NCBI GenBank assembly: GCA_937877165.1
Contig: CALEFO010000112.1
Location: 1 to 39,316 of the forward strand
Reading direction: 5' to 3'
Source of the DNA: an uncultured Lachnospiraceae bacterium
GTDB lineage: Bacteria; Bacillota; Clostridia; Lachnospirales; Lachnospiraceae
Length of the DNA stretch: 39,316 bases
Under the pieces are notes generated by a model that did not search any database, was not told where the DNA came from, and saw only the letters and a list, made by a program, of their open reading frames with translations. The position numbers and the translations under genes were made by a program. Shown here in pieces: positions 32,005 through 39,316 of the stretch (position 1 is the first letter of the stretch; every line of letters begins with the position of its first letter).

Positions 32005-33081
32005 TTATTTTTCTCCCGCACAGACCTGGAAGAAGCTGTCCGTCGTCACCTTGGGATCCTCGCAGAGCACAATCTGATTCCAGCGCTCCTCGTTCAGCTG
32101 ACAGTCCAGCTCCGAGGCATAGGAATCATACGCCTTTTCATATGCCTCCTGGATCCTCTTCTGCAGAATGGTCTCCTTGTTGGCCTGAAGCTGCGACTCA
32201 TCCGAGGTCGCAATCGGCTTGATAATCCGGTAGCCGTCCTGCGTCTCAATCACATCAGAGATGGTCCCGACCGGCTGATTGAACGCCGCCTGCTCGAAGG
32301 CGCTGTCCACCTCTCCCTTTCCGATCGTGTAGGTGCTCGTCGAATCCTCGTTGTACTTTGCAATGTAGGTATCAAATGTAATGCCGAGAAGATTGTCCAT
32401 GCCGTTTTGGATCTCGTCCCGGATGGCCTTTGCCTTTGCCTTCGCCTCCGCCCTCTGGCCGTCGTCAAATTCCGTCCTGCTGCCGTCCGCATTTTCCGCA
32501 TAGGTCTTGATCAGAATGCTCTGCACCGTCACGGTTCTTGCTTCATCGTCACTGACCTCGTCCGGAACATCCGAAACCATCTGCCTGGCCATTTTCGCCG
32601 CAAGCCGGTACTCCTCCAGCATTTCCGCAGCGTCATTGTCCGAAATTCCAAGATACTTCTTCTCTGCATCCGAAAGGGAATCCATGTACTGGCCTGCGGA
32701 CTGCCGCGCATCGGAGAGCTCCGTTTCCTCCAGTGTCACCCCTTCTCCGGAGGCGATCTGATTCAGTGCTTTAACCTTCACAAGGCGCTCCAGCGCATTT
32801 TCCTTCAGGGAATCTCCCACCGTTTCATTTCCGGAACGGGTAAAAACATCCTCCCCGTAGTCCTCCTTGTACTGGTTCTCCATCGTCGTCAGATACACAC
32901 GCATCTCCCTGCAGGAGCCGCTCTGATCCCCGACGGTAAAAAGCTCGTCCCGGTCCAATCCCGTCACAAAGACAACCTTCCCGCAGCCGCTCGTCACCGC
33001 CATAACCACCGTGGCAAGAAGGGCGGAAAGAATGATTCTTTTTTCTTTTTTCTTTTCTCTCATACTGAATTCTGCGGACAC
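32005..33081 (-). CDS. PrsA/SurA-like peptidyl-prolyl isomerase lipoprotein
   Basis: The 358-residue protein has an N-terminal lipoprotein signal (KKEKRIILSALLATVVMAVTSGC). A SurA-like helical chaperone region at about 60-175 is followed by a parvulin-type domain at about 185-305 (VTVQSILIKTY... NQPVGTISDVIETQDGYRIIKP) and a helical tail. It should be tethered outside the membrane and assist folding of secreted proteins. The GTG at 33081 starts five bases after the folA stop, suggesting translational coupling. An internal ATG at 33063 would give a more typical signal peptide but has no ribosome site either, so the start is uncertain. Confidence 0.82.
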   Translation of the reverse strand: MSAEFSMREKKKEKRIILSALLATVVMAVTSGCGKVVFVTGLDRDELFTVGDQSGSCREMRVYLTTMENQYKEDYGEDVFTRSGNETVGDSLKENALERLVKVKALNQIASGEGVTLEETELSDARQSAGQYMDSLSDAEKKYLGISDNDAAEMLEEYRLAAKMARQMVSDVPDEVSDDEARTVTVQSILIKTYAENADGSRTEFDDGQRAEAKAKAKAIRDEIQNGMDNLLGITFDTYIAKYNEDSTSTYTIGKGEVDSAFEQAAFNQPVGTISDVIETQDGYRIIKPIATSDESQLQANKETILQKRIQEAYEKAYDSYASELDCQLNEERWNQIVLCEDPKVTTDSFFQVCAGEK

Positions 33082-33086
33082 AGGCC

Positions 33087-33623
33087 TTATCTGACCGGCA
33101 TGGCCTTCGAGCTCCCATGCGGTCCTTTTGAAGCTTTTACGCGCTCGTACTTCACAAAGGTATAGGGAATGTCAAAATATGTCTGCTCTTCTCCTTCCAT
33201 CGTCATCTTCCACTCCGGGTCCTTATCAAGATTCGGGAAGAAGGCATCCGCCTCATACGCGTAATCAATCATGGTCACATGCACCGTATCGCAATACGGA
33301 AGAAGCTCCTTATAAACCGAAGCTCCTCCGATCACCATAAGATCCTCCGGATTCTCATCCTTTAAAAGCTCCATCAGCTCCTCCACGCTGTGCACCACCT
33401 CCGCATTCCGGACCGAATAACCCGGATTCCGCGACAGGATCACATTCCGTCTCTGATCAAGCGGCTGCGCCATCGGAAAGGTCTCCAGTGTCTTTCTTCC
33501 GTAAATGATGGTTTTGCCCTTTGTTGCCTGCCGGAACATCTTGTGGTCATTCGGAATGCTGACCAGAAGACTTCCCTTATATCCGATTCCCCAGTTGCGG
33601 TCTACCGCTACAATTGCCTGCAT
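33087..33623 (-). CDS. folA: Dihydrofolate reductase
   Basis: The 178-residue enzyme reduces dihydrofolate with NADPH and regenerates the cofactor used by thymidylate synthase. Motifs are MQAIVAVDRNWGIGYKG (N-terminus with the conserved Trp), IPNDHKMFRQATKGKTIIYGRKTLETFP (substrate and cofactor site) and VIGGASVYKELLP. AAGGAG precedes the ATG at 33623; a GTG seven codons upstream is less well placed. It follows thyA by 24 bases, the classic thyA-folA pair, and precedes the PrsA-like gene by five bases. Confidence 0.96.
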   Translation of the reverse strand: MQAIVAVDRNWGIGYKGSLLVSIPNDHKMFRQATKGKTIIYGRKTLETFPMAQPLDQRRNVILSRNPGYSVRNAEVVHSVEELMELLKDENPEDLMVIGGASVYKELLPYCDTVHVTMIDYAYEADAFFPNLDKDPEWKMTMEGEEQTYFDIPYTFVKYERVKASKGPHGSSKAMPVR

Positions 33624-33647
33624 ATTGTTTGCTCCTTCTTTCACGCC

Positions 33648-34640
33648 TTACACTGCAATCGGAATATTCTTAATCTGATCGCCTGCGACCTGATAGTTTT
33701 CCAGCTTTACATCATTCCGTGTGAACTGATAGAAGTCGTGAATGTCCGGATTGATCCAGACCTTCGGCGCAGGCTGCGGTGTGCGCGATATCAGCTCCTT
33801 CACAACGTCCACATGACGGTCGTAAATATGTGCATCCGCAACCACATGTACGAACTCGCCCGCCTCCATATCACAGGCCTGCGCGAGCAGCGCAAGAAGG
33901 CACGCATACTGCCACTCGTTCCACGCAAAGGCCGCCAGAATGTCCTGGGAGCGCTGGTTCAGAATGCCGTTCAGGGTCAGCTTCTCATGGCCTGGCTTCT
34001 GGATGACATTAAAGGTCATGCTGTAGGCACAGGGATACAGATTCATGGCGTGAAGATCACTGAACGTGTAGATGCTCGTTAGGATTCTGCGGGAGAACGG
34101 ATTGTTCTTCAGATCGTAAATCACGCGGTCCACCTGATCCATGTACCAGGCGCCGTCCGGTCCCTTCAGCGCATGAGCCCTCTTGATCTCCTCCGTCTCC
34201 GGCACCAGAAGATCCGTCACCACATCCGTTTCAGGGATGGCATCCGCAAACGCATCACCGAACGCGTGCCGGATACCTTCCTCACTGATGTCATAATAGC
34301 GGTTCTTCACCGCCATCTGATATCCATAGGCCTTGCCGATGGTCCCACTCTCATCCGCCCACTCGTCCCAGACACCGGAATGCAGCTCTGAAATCCGGTT
34401 GGACTTCTGCTGCCAAATCCAAAGAAGCTCATCCAGCGCACTCTTGATGGGGGTTTTCCGCAGGGTCAGAACCGGAAACTCCTTCTGCAGATCGTATCTT
34501 GTCACCACACCGAAGGTCTTGATCGTGTACGCCGGAGTTCCATCCGGCCAGTGCGGACGAATCTTCTGTCCCTCCGTTGTCGTTCCGTTCTCCAGAATGT
34601 CGCTGCACATCCGGATAAAATTCTCGTCAATCAATGCCAT
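33648..34640 (-). CDS. thyA: Thymidylate synthase
   Basis: The 330-residue enzyme methylates dUMP to dTMP. Early TRYDLQKEFPVLTLRKTPIKSALDELLW, catalytic Cys204 in LYPCAYS, SRRILTS and QRSQDILAAFAWNEWQYA mark the active site. Compared with E. coli ThyA (264 residues) it carries an extra ~50-residue stretch at about 120-168. The residue after the catalytic Cys is Ala rather than the common His, which I believe is shared by a Firmicute subgroup. AGGAGG lies nine bases before the ATG at 34640. It starts 13 bases after the end of the broken beta-CASP gene, in the same operon as folA. Confidence 0.95.
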   Translation of the reverse strand: MALIDENFIRMCSDILENGTTTEGQKIRPHWPDGTPAYTIKTFGVVTRYDLQKEFPVLTLRKTPIKSALDELLWIWQQKSNRISELHSGVWDEWADESGTIGKAYGYQMAVKNRYYDISEEGIRHAFGDAFADAIPETDVVTDLLVPETEEIKRAHALKGPDGAWYMDQVDRVIYDLKNNPFSRRILTSIYTFSDLHAMNLYPCAYSMTFNVIQKPGHEKLTLNGILNQRSQDILAAFAWNEWQYACLLALLAQACDMEAGEFVHVVADAHIYDRHVDVVKELISRTPQPAPKVWINPDIHDFYQFTRNDVKLENYQVAGDQIKNIPIAV

Positions 34641-34653
34641 GAATACAAACCTC

Positions 34654-36257
34654 CTATTCCATCTGATACTTCCTGCACAGGTCATTCAGTTCCTTCGTAA
34701 AGGCGTCCAGCTCCCGGTTCGGGAGCCCCTGCGCCTGTGCGATGACGCCGTCCAAACGCTTTGACGCGATCTTCAGCTTCGTGAAGGAATCGGACGCGGT
34801 GCGCACCGCACCCTTCCTGGCTCCTGCCACCGGTACAGGCTTCGCAATCCGGATGAATTCTCCGGAAATCAGATCGTATTTCGTTCCGGAATACGGCGCC
34901 ATGGCCTTCAGCCCATGCTCCGTCTCCAGACACTCCGCGAAGGAAGTCGCGGTCTCATCGTCTCCGTGGACGACGAAAACCTGCTGTGGCTTCCTCTCAA
35001 AGGCCGAAATCCAGTCAAGAAGGCCCTCCTTGTCAGCATGGCCGGACAGACCGTCCATCCGCACCACCTGGGCCTTCACCTCATACTCTTCCCCGAAGAG
35101 CCTGATCTTCTCCGCGCCGTCCAGAAGCCTTCTTCCAAGCGTTCCCTCCGCCTGATAGCCGACGAACAGAATCGTAGACTTCGGATTTCCGATATTATGC
35201 TTGATGTGGTGCTTGATCCGCCCCGCGTCGCACATGCCGGACGCACTCAGAATCACCTTCGGCACATGGTCGTCGTTGATCGCCATGGATTCTTCTGTTG
35301 TAATGGACAGATGAAGATTCGGAAAGGACAGCGGGTTGATTCCCTGTTCCAGAAGGGCTCTCGCCTCCTCGTCGTAGCACGTCCTCTCATTGTCCTCGAA
35401 AATTCCGGTGGCCTCCACCGCCATCGGCGAGTCCACATAGACCGGGAAATTCCCGCACCCCGGCGCCAGACCAAGCTCCTTGATCTGCCGGATGAAATAC
35501 AGCATCACCTGCGTTCTCCCAACGGCAAAGGCGGGGATCACAACATTTCCGCCCCGTCCGATCGTATCCCGGATAACCTCGGAAAGCTGTTCCACATGGT
35601 CGCGCTTTACCTTCTCATGAAGCCTTGTGCCGTAGGTGGATTCCATCACGACATAGTCCGCCTCCTTTGTCGGAATCGGGTCCCGAAGAAGCGGCTGATT
35701 CCTATTTCCGAAAAGACAATCTTACGCTTTTCTCCGCGTTCTGTCAGCCACAGCTCAATGCTGGCCGATCCGAGCAGGTGCCCCACATCCGTGAAACGGA
35801 AGGCCACCTCATCGCATAAAGAAATTCTCTCGTTGTAGGCATAAGCCTCGAACAGACGAAGGACATTCATCGTGTCCTGCATGGTATACACCGGCTCTAC
35901 GCGGTCGGAAGAGCCTTTTTTGCCTGCCTTGCGGTTGCGGTATTCCGCCTCCTGCGACTGAATGTGTGCACTGTCGCGCAGCATCACATCAGAGAGCTCC
36001 TTCGTCGCCGCCGTACAGAGGATCCGACCGCGGAACCCGTCCGCGTAGAGCTTCGGCAGCATCCCCGTGTGATCAATGTGCGCATGAGTCAGAAAAACAA
36101 AGTCGATGTTCTCCGGCTTCACCGGAAGCGGCACATTCTCGAACACGTTTTTCCCCTGCTCCATGCCGTAATCCACCAGGATATTCTTGTCTCCGACGCG
36201 CAGATAATGACAGCTCCCCGTCACTTCATGATCCGCTCCAACAAATACCAGTTCCAT
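34654..36257 (-). pseudogene. Frameshifted beta-CASP metallo-beta-lactamase RNase-like gene
   Basis: Two consecutive frames together encode about 535 residues of an MBL-fold/beta-CASP RNA-processing-type protein. The first (36257 to ~35708) has HAHIDHTGMLPKL and DVGHLLGSASIEL. The second (~35708 to 34654) has ESTYGTRLH, the beta-CASP region, GMCDAGRIKHHI, GLSGHADKEGLL and VHGDDET. At the junction (35708-35711) the expected IVFSGDIGN is replaced by IVFSE followed by a frame change, so the metal-bridging Asp of SGDIG is lost. This fits a 10-base deletion. A sequencing error cannot be excluded. GGAGGG precedes the start, 34 bases after the TraX-like gene. Confidence 0.88.
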
Positions 36258-36291
36258 GACGTCCCTCCATCAATGTCAAATCCGTCTTTTC

Positions 36292-37125
36292 TCAGTAACC
36301 CCAAATGGCTCTGCGGATTCCCCAGAGAATCAGAAGATGCATCGGATAGAAAAAATAAAAGAAATACTTCTCCCGCCGCTTCTTCTCAGGGCTCATGCCC
36401 TCCGTTCCCCTTGTCCCGTCATACAGATACAGGAGAAGGCACCCGGGAAGCGCAAACCACTCGTGCGCATCCCCGCAGCCCAGCCACAGCCACACCGCCA
36501 CGGGCGCAAGCCGCGGCATCCCGTGCAGAAGATAGAAAAGGAGCACCGCGGTAACTCCCATTCCGCCGTAGTCTATCCGCAGCATCTGTGCGAGCCGGTA
36601 CGCTCCCGCCACTGCGGCAACGGCCAATGCCGCGCGGAAAAAGCCCTCCGTTCCCGCAAGGCCTCCCTCCTCCGGCTTCAGAAGAAGCTCCACCAGCCAG
36701 ACCAGAAGAAGTCCCAGGGAAAGCGTTGCCATCGTGTTCAGACTGACGGGGAGTCCGCTTCCTACGGGTCCCGCATTGTTCATCAGCACAAAGGGAAGCT
36801 GCGACAGCACCGAGACTCCGGCGAGCCTTGCAAGATACCTTCCACGGCTCCTTGTATGGAAAAAGCCCTCCGCGATGCAGAACGCGAAGATCGGAAAGGC
36901 CTGCCGCCCGACCGCCCGCAGGACCCGGTCTGTATAATACAGGGCATCCTGGGAGCCTGCCAGCATCACGCCGGTCCCGGCATCCAGAGTCCGCTCCAGA
37001 AAAATCACCGCTGCGTGATCCACGAGCATCGTAAGAACCGCGATTCTCTTAAGAAACGTCTCACTCAGCGTCCACCGCGGAGTTCTCCGGAGTCCTTTGC
37101 TTTTTCCCTCTTTCCTCTGATTCAT
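36292..37125 (-). CDS. TraX-family integral membrane protein
   Basis: The 277-residue protein has about eight membrane segments and matches the TraX family by layout and motifs. Near the start is LSETFLKRIAVLTMLVDHAAVIF, then AVGRQAFPIFAFCIAEGFFHTRSRGRYLARL, and at the C-terminus KYFFYFFYPMHLLILWGIR. TraX acetylates F pilin in E. coli; chromosomal homologues in Clostridia are probably acyltransferase-like, with unknown targets. I use the ATG at 37125 with GAGG upstream, since the longer reading begins with TTG near the promoter. It is the first gene of the run that includes the beta-CASP gene, thyA and folA. Confidence 0.85.
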   Translation of the reverse strand: MNQRKEGKSKGLRRTPRWTLSETFLKRIAVLTMLVDHAAVIFLERTLDAGTGVMLAGSQDALYYTDRVLRAVGRQAFPIFAFCIAEGFFHTRSRGRYLARLAGVSVLSQLPFVLMNNAGPVGSGLPVSLNTMATLSLGLLLVWLVELLLKPEEGGLAGTEGFFRAALAVAAVAGAYRLAQMLRIDYGGMGVTAVLLFYLLHGMPRLAPVAVWLWLGCGDAHEWFALPGCLLLYLYDGTRGTEGMSPEKKRREKYFFYFFYPMHLLILWGIRRAIWGY

Positions 37126-37187
37126 CCAGCTGCCTCTGTCTGCCCCGCAGTTTCCTTTCCGTGTTCTCCGCTCTTTCAAGTACTTCT

Positions 37188-37216
37188 ATTATAAGCGAAG
37201 CGGCTCCCGAAACCAA
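37188..37216 (-). promoter_or_regulatory. Candidate promoter of the traX-thyA-folA run
   Basis: On the minus strand TTGGTT (37211-37216), a 17-base spacer and a perfect TATAAT (37188-37193) lie about 60 bases before the TraX-like start. Confidence 0.6.
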
Positions 37217-37321
37217 TCCGGCCTTTCCTCCCCGGCTATCCTTTCTCTTGCCCGCCTTTCTATGTTACACTCTGTACACAGCGAGAATTCACCTTTGCGA
37301 AATTCTCTCTGATATCACGGA

Positions 37322-37339
37322 TTTTGCCTCAGCGAGGTA
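37322..37339 (+). repeat. Short leader repeat, copy D (TTTTGCCTCAGCGAGGTA)
   Basis: This plus-strand copy lies four bases before the ATG of the DUF2974-like gene. Its GAGG is the ribosome site. An upstream GCGAAAT can pair with ATTTTGC at its start. Confidence 0.55.
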
Positions 37340-37343
37340 TAAC

Positions 37344-38975
37344 ATGGCAAATTTACAGGACTATGTGACATGGCGCGGCGATCTTACCTTCGCCGAACGG
37401 CCATTGACTGAATTGGACAATCTGGTTTTATGCCAGCTTTCCTATATTGATATGAGCAGTGTTTTCCCACAGGGAGAGATCATCGCGCTCCGGGATGTCA
37501 TCCAGGCACTCCTCGACCGCGGAGACATCCGGACACTTGTTGCAGACGGCGAAGAGAAGCATGACGAATACATGGAGTTCGCCCGCACTGCGGCGTCCTC
37601 AAAGCGCTTCGGAAGCCTTCTGATGACGGACTACGAGGACATTTTGGATACGCAGCAGCAGATTCAGTTCTCTGCAGTGACCTTTCGCATCTGTCGTGAA
37701 ACCGCCTTCATTGCCTTCCGCGGAACAGACGATTCTCTGGTCGGCTGGAAGGAGGATTTCATGCTCTCCTTCGAGAAAATTCCTGCGCAGGAGCAGGCTC
37801 TCTCCTATCTGAAAAAGGTCATGAAGCCGGACATGAAGTATTACATCGGCGGACACTCGAAGGGAGCAAACCTTGCGCTCTACGCATCCTGCCTCTTGCC
37901 CAAGAAGCTCTTTGCAAACGTCCTGCACGTCTATGTCAACGACGGCCCGGGGCTTTGCTCCGATGTTCTCGACACCTCCGTCATCGCAAGGATTGACCCG
38001 ATCACAACGAAAATCGTCCCGGAATACGATGTCATCGGCAAAATTTTCGAAATGCCCATCTCCGACAACCGCATTGTCCGAAGCAGTGGCAAGGGCATTC
38101 TCCAGCACGGCATTCTCACCTGGCAGCTGAAGGGCGCAGCGCTCGACCTCGTCCCTTCCAATGCGCCGGGAAGCCTTTGGATCGGTCAGGTTCTCGACCA
38201 ATGGATCGGCGGCGTCTCCAATGTGGAGGACCGTCGGACCTTCATTGACGATCTGTTCGGCACCATCGGGGCGGGCGGCATCACCAACTTCAACGAGCTC
38301 TCCGGAATCGGCCCCGAGGGCTTTGAGAAGATGCTGGGAACCGTCTCCCACATCAGCCCGGTCACGCTGGACGTTGCAAGGGCTCTTCCCATCGCCGCTG
38401 TAACCGGGCAGAAGACCGAAGACACCTGGTCCTTCCGCATCCAGAATCTTCTGAAGACCTCGGTCCTTATGAGAGCGCTTCTTCTCATCGGCTCAGGGCT
38501 CTTTGCGATTCTGATTCCGAATGAGCTGCTGCCGCTCACCGTTGCCATCGGCATGACCGCCTTTGTCGGCTTCGAGCTGTACTACACGTTCCGCCGCTTT
38601 CACGAGCTGCACTGGGATCTCAAGGCAATGCAGACCCAGACCTTCATCTGTCTGGCAAGTGTTGCGGTCTATCTGATGATCCTCATCAAGGACGGAGCTC
38701 TGATGCTGATCTCCAACGTCGTTTTCGGCATTCTGTTCCTTCTGATGGCATACCACATTGCAGACCGCATCAAGAGCCAGAAGCGGCACACCTTTCACTG
38801 GTACTGGAGCATTGCGGAGGCGGTTTTCCTCGCACTGATGGGCATCCTCATTCTGACCGTACCGAGCGATGTCATCGGCACCTTTACGTTTTGTACCGGC
38901 ATTGTCTGTCTGGCAGATGGAATTCTCCATCTTGCAGATGCCGTGCAGCAGTTCCGCCGCAGGAAGAAGAGCTGA
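37344..38975 (+). CDS. DUF2974/Mbeg1-like alpha/beta hydrolase fused to a C-terminal membrane domain
   Basis: The 543-residue protein has an N-terminal lipase-like domain of the DUF2974 type: LTELDNLVLCQLSYIDM, IAFRGTDDSLVGWKEDF and the nucleophile elbow GGHSKGANLALYA (Ser172). From about residue 365 it has about six hydrophobic segments resembling a DUF308-like membrane domain (LLLIGSGLFAILIP... GTFTFCTGIVCLADGI). The catalytic part should face the cytoplasm; the substrate is unknown, and a lipid or ester is inference. The ATG at 37344 uses the GAGG of a short leader repeat. A longer reading from 37161 overlaps the opposite promoter and is rejected. It is one of three plus-strand genes. Confidence 0.85.
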   Translation: MANLQDYVTWRGDLTFAERPLTELDNLVLCQLSYIDMSSVFPQGEIIALRDVIQALLDRGDIRTLVADGEEKHDEYMEFARTAASSKRFGSLLMTDYEDILDTQQQIQFSAVTFRICRETAFIAFRGTDDSLVGWKEDFMLSFEKIPAQEQALSYLKKVMKPDMKYYIGGHSKGANLALYASCLLPKKLFANVLHVYVNDGPGLCSDVLDTSVIARIDPITTKIVPEYDVIGKIFEMPISDNRIVRSSGKGILQHGILTWQLKGAALDLVPSNAPGSLWIGQVLDQWIGGVSNVEDRRTFIDDLFGTIGAGGITNFNELSGIGPEGFEKMLGTVSHISPVTLDVARALPIAAVTGQKTEDTWSFRIQNLLKTSVLMRALLLIGSGLFAILIPNELLPLTVAIGMTAFVGFELYYTFRRFHELHWDLKAMQTQTFICLASVAVYLMILIKDGALMLISNVVFGILFLLMAYHIADRIKSQKRHTFHWYWSIAEAVFLALMGILILTVPSDVIGTFTFCTGIVCLADGILHLADAVQQFRRRKKS

Positions 38976-39050
38976 TCTTTTCTTCGTTTTCTGCTTTCCT
39001 GTTCTGATTGCATTTTGCCCGCACCGCTTATCTGGAACGATCGAAAAGGT

Positions 39051-39316
39051 TCATTTCCCGTGATACAGGCTGTAGCGCAGCCGTCTCCTTACGCGCGGGC
39101 CGCTCCGGTTCCCCTCCTGCAGCACTTTTTCCAGAAACGAGGTCACTGTCCGCTCCTCATAAATCTCCAGTGGGACTGCGCCGTAAACGGACTTCTCCAG
39201 AAGCCTGCAGGTCCGCAGGTACTCGCCGCGGCGGATCCTTGGAAAGCGCTCCGAAAGCTCCCGGTCCGTCTCCTCCGTGTTCCAGCCAAGCGCCGTCTCG
39301 AATCCGAGCTCTCCCA
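39051..39316 (-). CDS. 3' end of an unknown gene (partial)
   Basis: About 87 C-terminal residues are visible, ending ...RRRLRYSLYHGK. They include ELGFETALGWNTEE, LSERFPRIRRGEYLRTC and EKSVYGAVPLEIYEERTV. The helical pattern with a VYG turn recalls the C-terminal part of some DUF4129/transglutaminase-like membrane proteins, but this is weak. The gene runs off the right edge and converges on the DUF2974-like gene with a 75-base gap that shows no clear terminator. Confidence 0.65.
   Translation of the reverse strand, partial: GELGFETALGWNTEETDRELSERFPRIRRGEYLRTCRLLEKSVYGAVPLEIYEERTVTSFLEKVLQEGNRSGPRVRRRLRYSLYHGK

Noticed and set aside
34641..34685. Upstream start for thyA at 34685
   Set aside because: It would extend thyA into the end of the beta-CASP gene with no ribosome site, whereas the ATG at 34640 has a perfect AGGAGG.
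35646..35720. Programmed ribosomal frameshift joining the two beta-CASP frames
   Set aside because: No X-XXY-YYZ slippery heptamer with downstream structure is present, and the joined product would still lack the conserved SGD residues.

Overview
The window looks like a chromosome segment of a moderately GC-rich Clostridia member, most probably Lachnospiraceae. Indicators are strong AGGAGG-type ribosome sites, sigma-A-like promoters, a YesM/YesN two-component system beside a CUT1 sugar transporter, a CIRCE-controlled htpG, and a three-gene module whose two larger products I recognise as DUF5717 and DUF5716 proteins, families I know from Lachnospiraceae. Nearly all genes lie on the minus strand. 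I see no rRNA, tRNA, CRISPR array, phage or transposase gene.

Layout, right to left as most genes are transcribed. (1) 39316-37344: the 3' end of an unknown gene, converging with a plus-strand DUF2974-like alpha/beta hydrolase fused to a membrane domain. (2) 37125-32005: a probable operon of a TraX-like membrane protein, a frameshifted beta-CASP metallo-beta-lactamase RNase-like gene, thyA, folA and a PrsA-like lipoprotein. (3) 31943-29384: CIRCE operator, promoter and long leader, then htpG encoding an unusually long Hsp90, then a terminator. (4) 29359-23200: a structured leader and three genes for a 1224-residue beta-domain plus helical-repeat scaffold (DUF5717), an Hsp70/actin-fold protein without an Hsp70 substrate-binding domain (DUF5716), and a small TPR-like protein. 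This is the least understood and most interesting part. (5) 23048-19578: purB and purA, the enzymes that make AMP from IMP, then a GNAT acetyltransferase. (6) 19488-18037: two plus-strand genes, a putative Mn/metal exporter with a structured leader and a small membrane protein. (7) 17930-15479: an Fe-S aldo/keto reductase and a membrane diguanylate cyclase. (8) 15448-10900: a MarR-controlled heterodimeric ABC exporter with a clear operator/promoter. (9) 10775-8327: a small hypothetical protein, a YfbR-type 5'-deoxynucleotidase and a membrane-anchored class A beta-lactamase-like serine hydrolase. (10) 8171-68: a complete sugar-uptake locus: YesN regulator, YesM sensor kinase, solute-binding lipoprotein, two permeases and a predicted cytoplasmic glycosidase. 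It has no ATPase, so a shared MsmK-type ATPase elsewhere is inferred.

Besides genes, the window carries several families of short intergenic repeats placed just before start codons and in the same orientation as the following gene: a motif close to TTTTGCCTCAGCGRRGTA (five copies), a GCCGGTG...CAGCACCGATGCTGCC hairpin (two copies), and a hairpin plus ribosome-site block (two copies). The second copy of the last block, at the left edge, suggests another minus-strand gene starts just outside the window.

Function calls rest on motif recognition by eye. DUF names are from memory of the families, not from a search.
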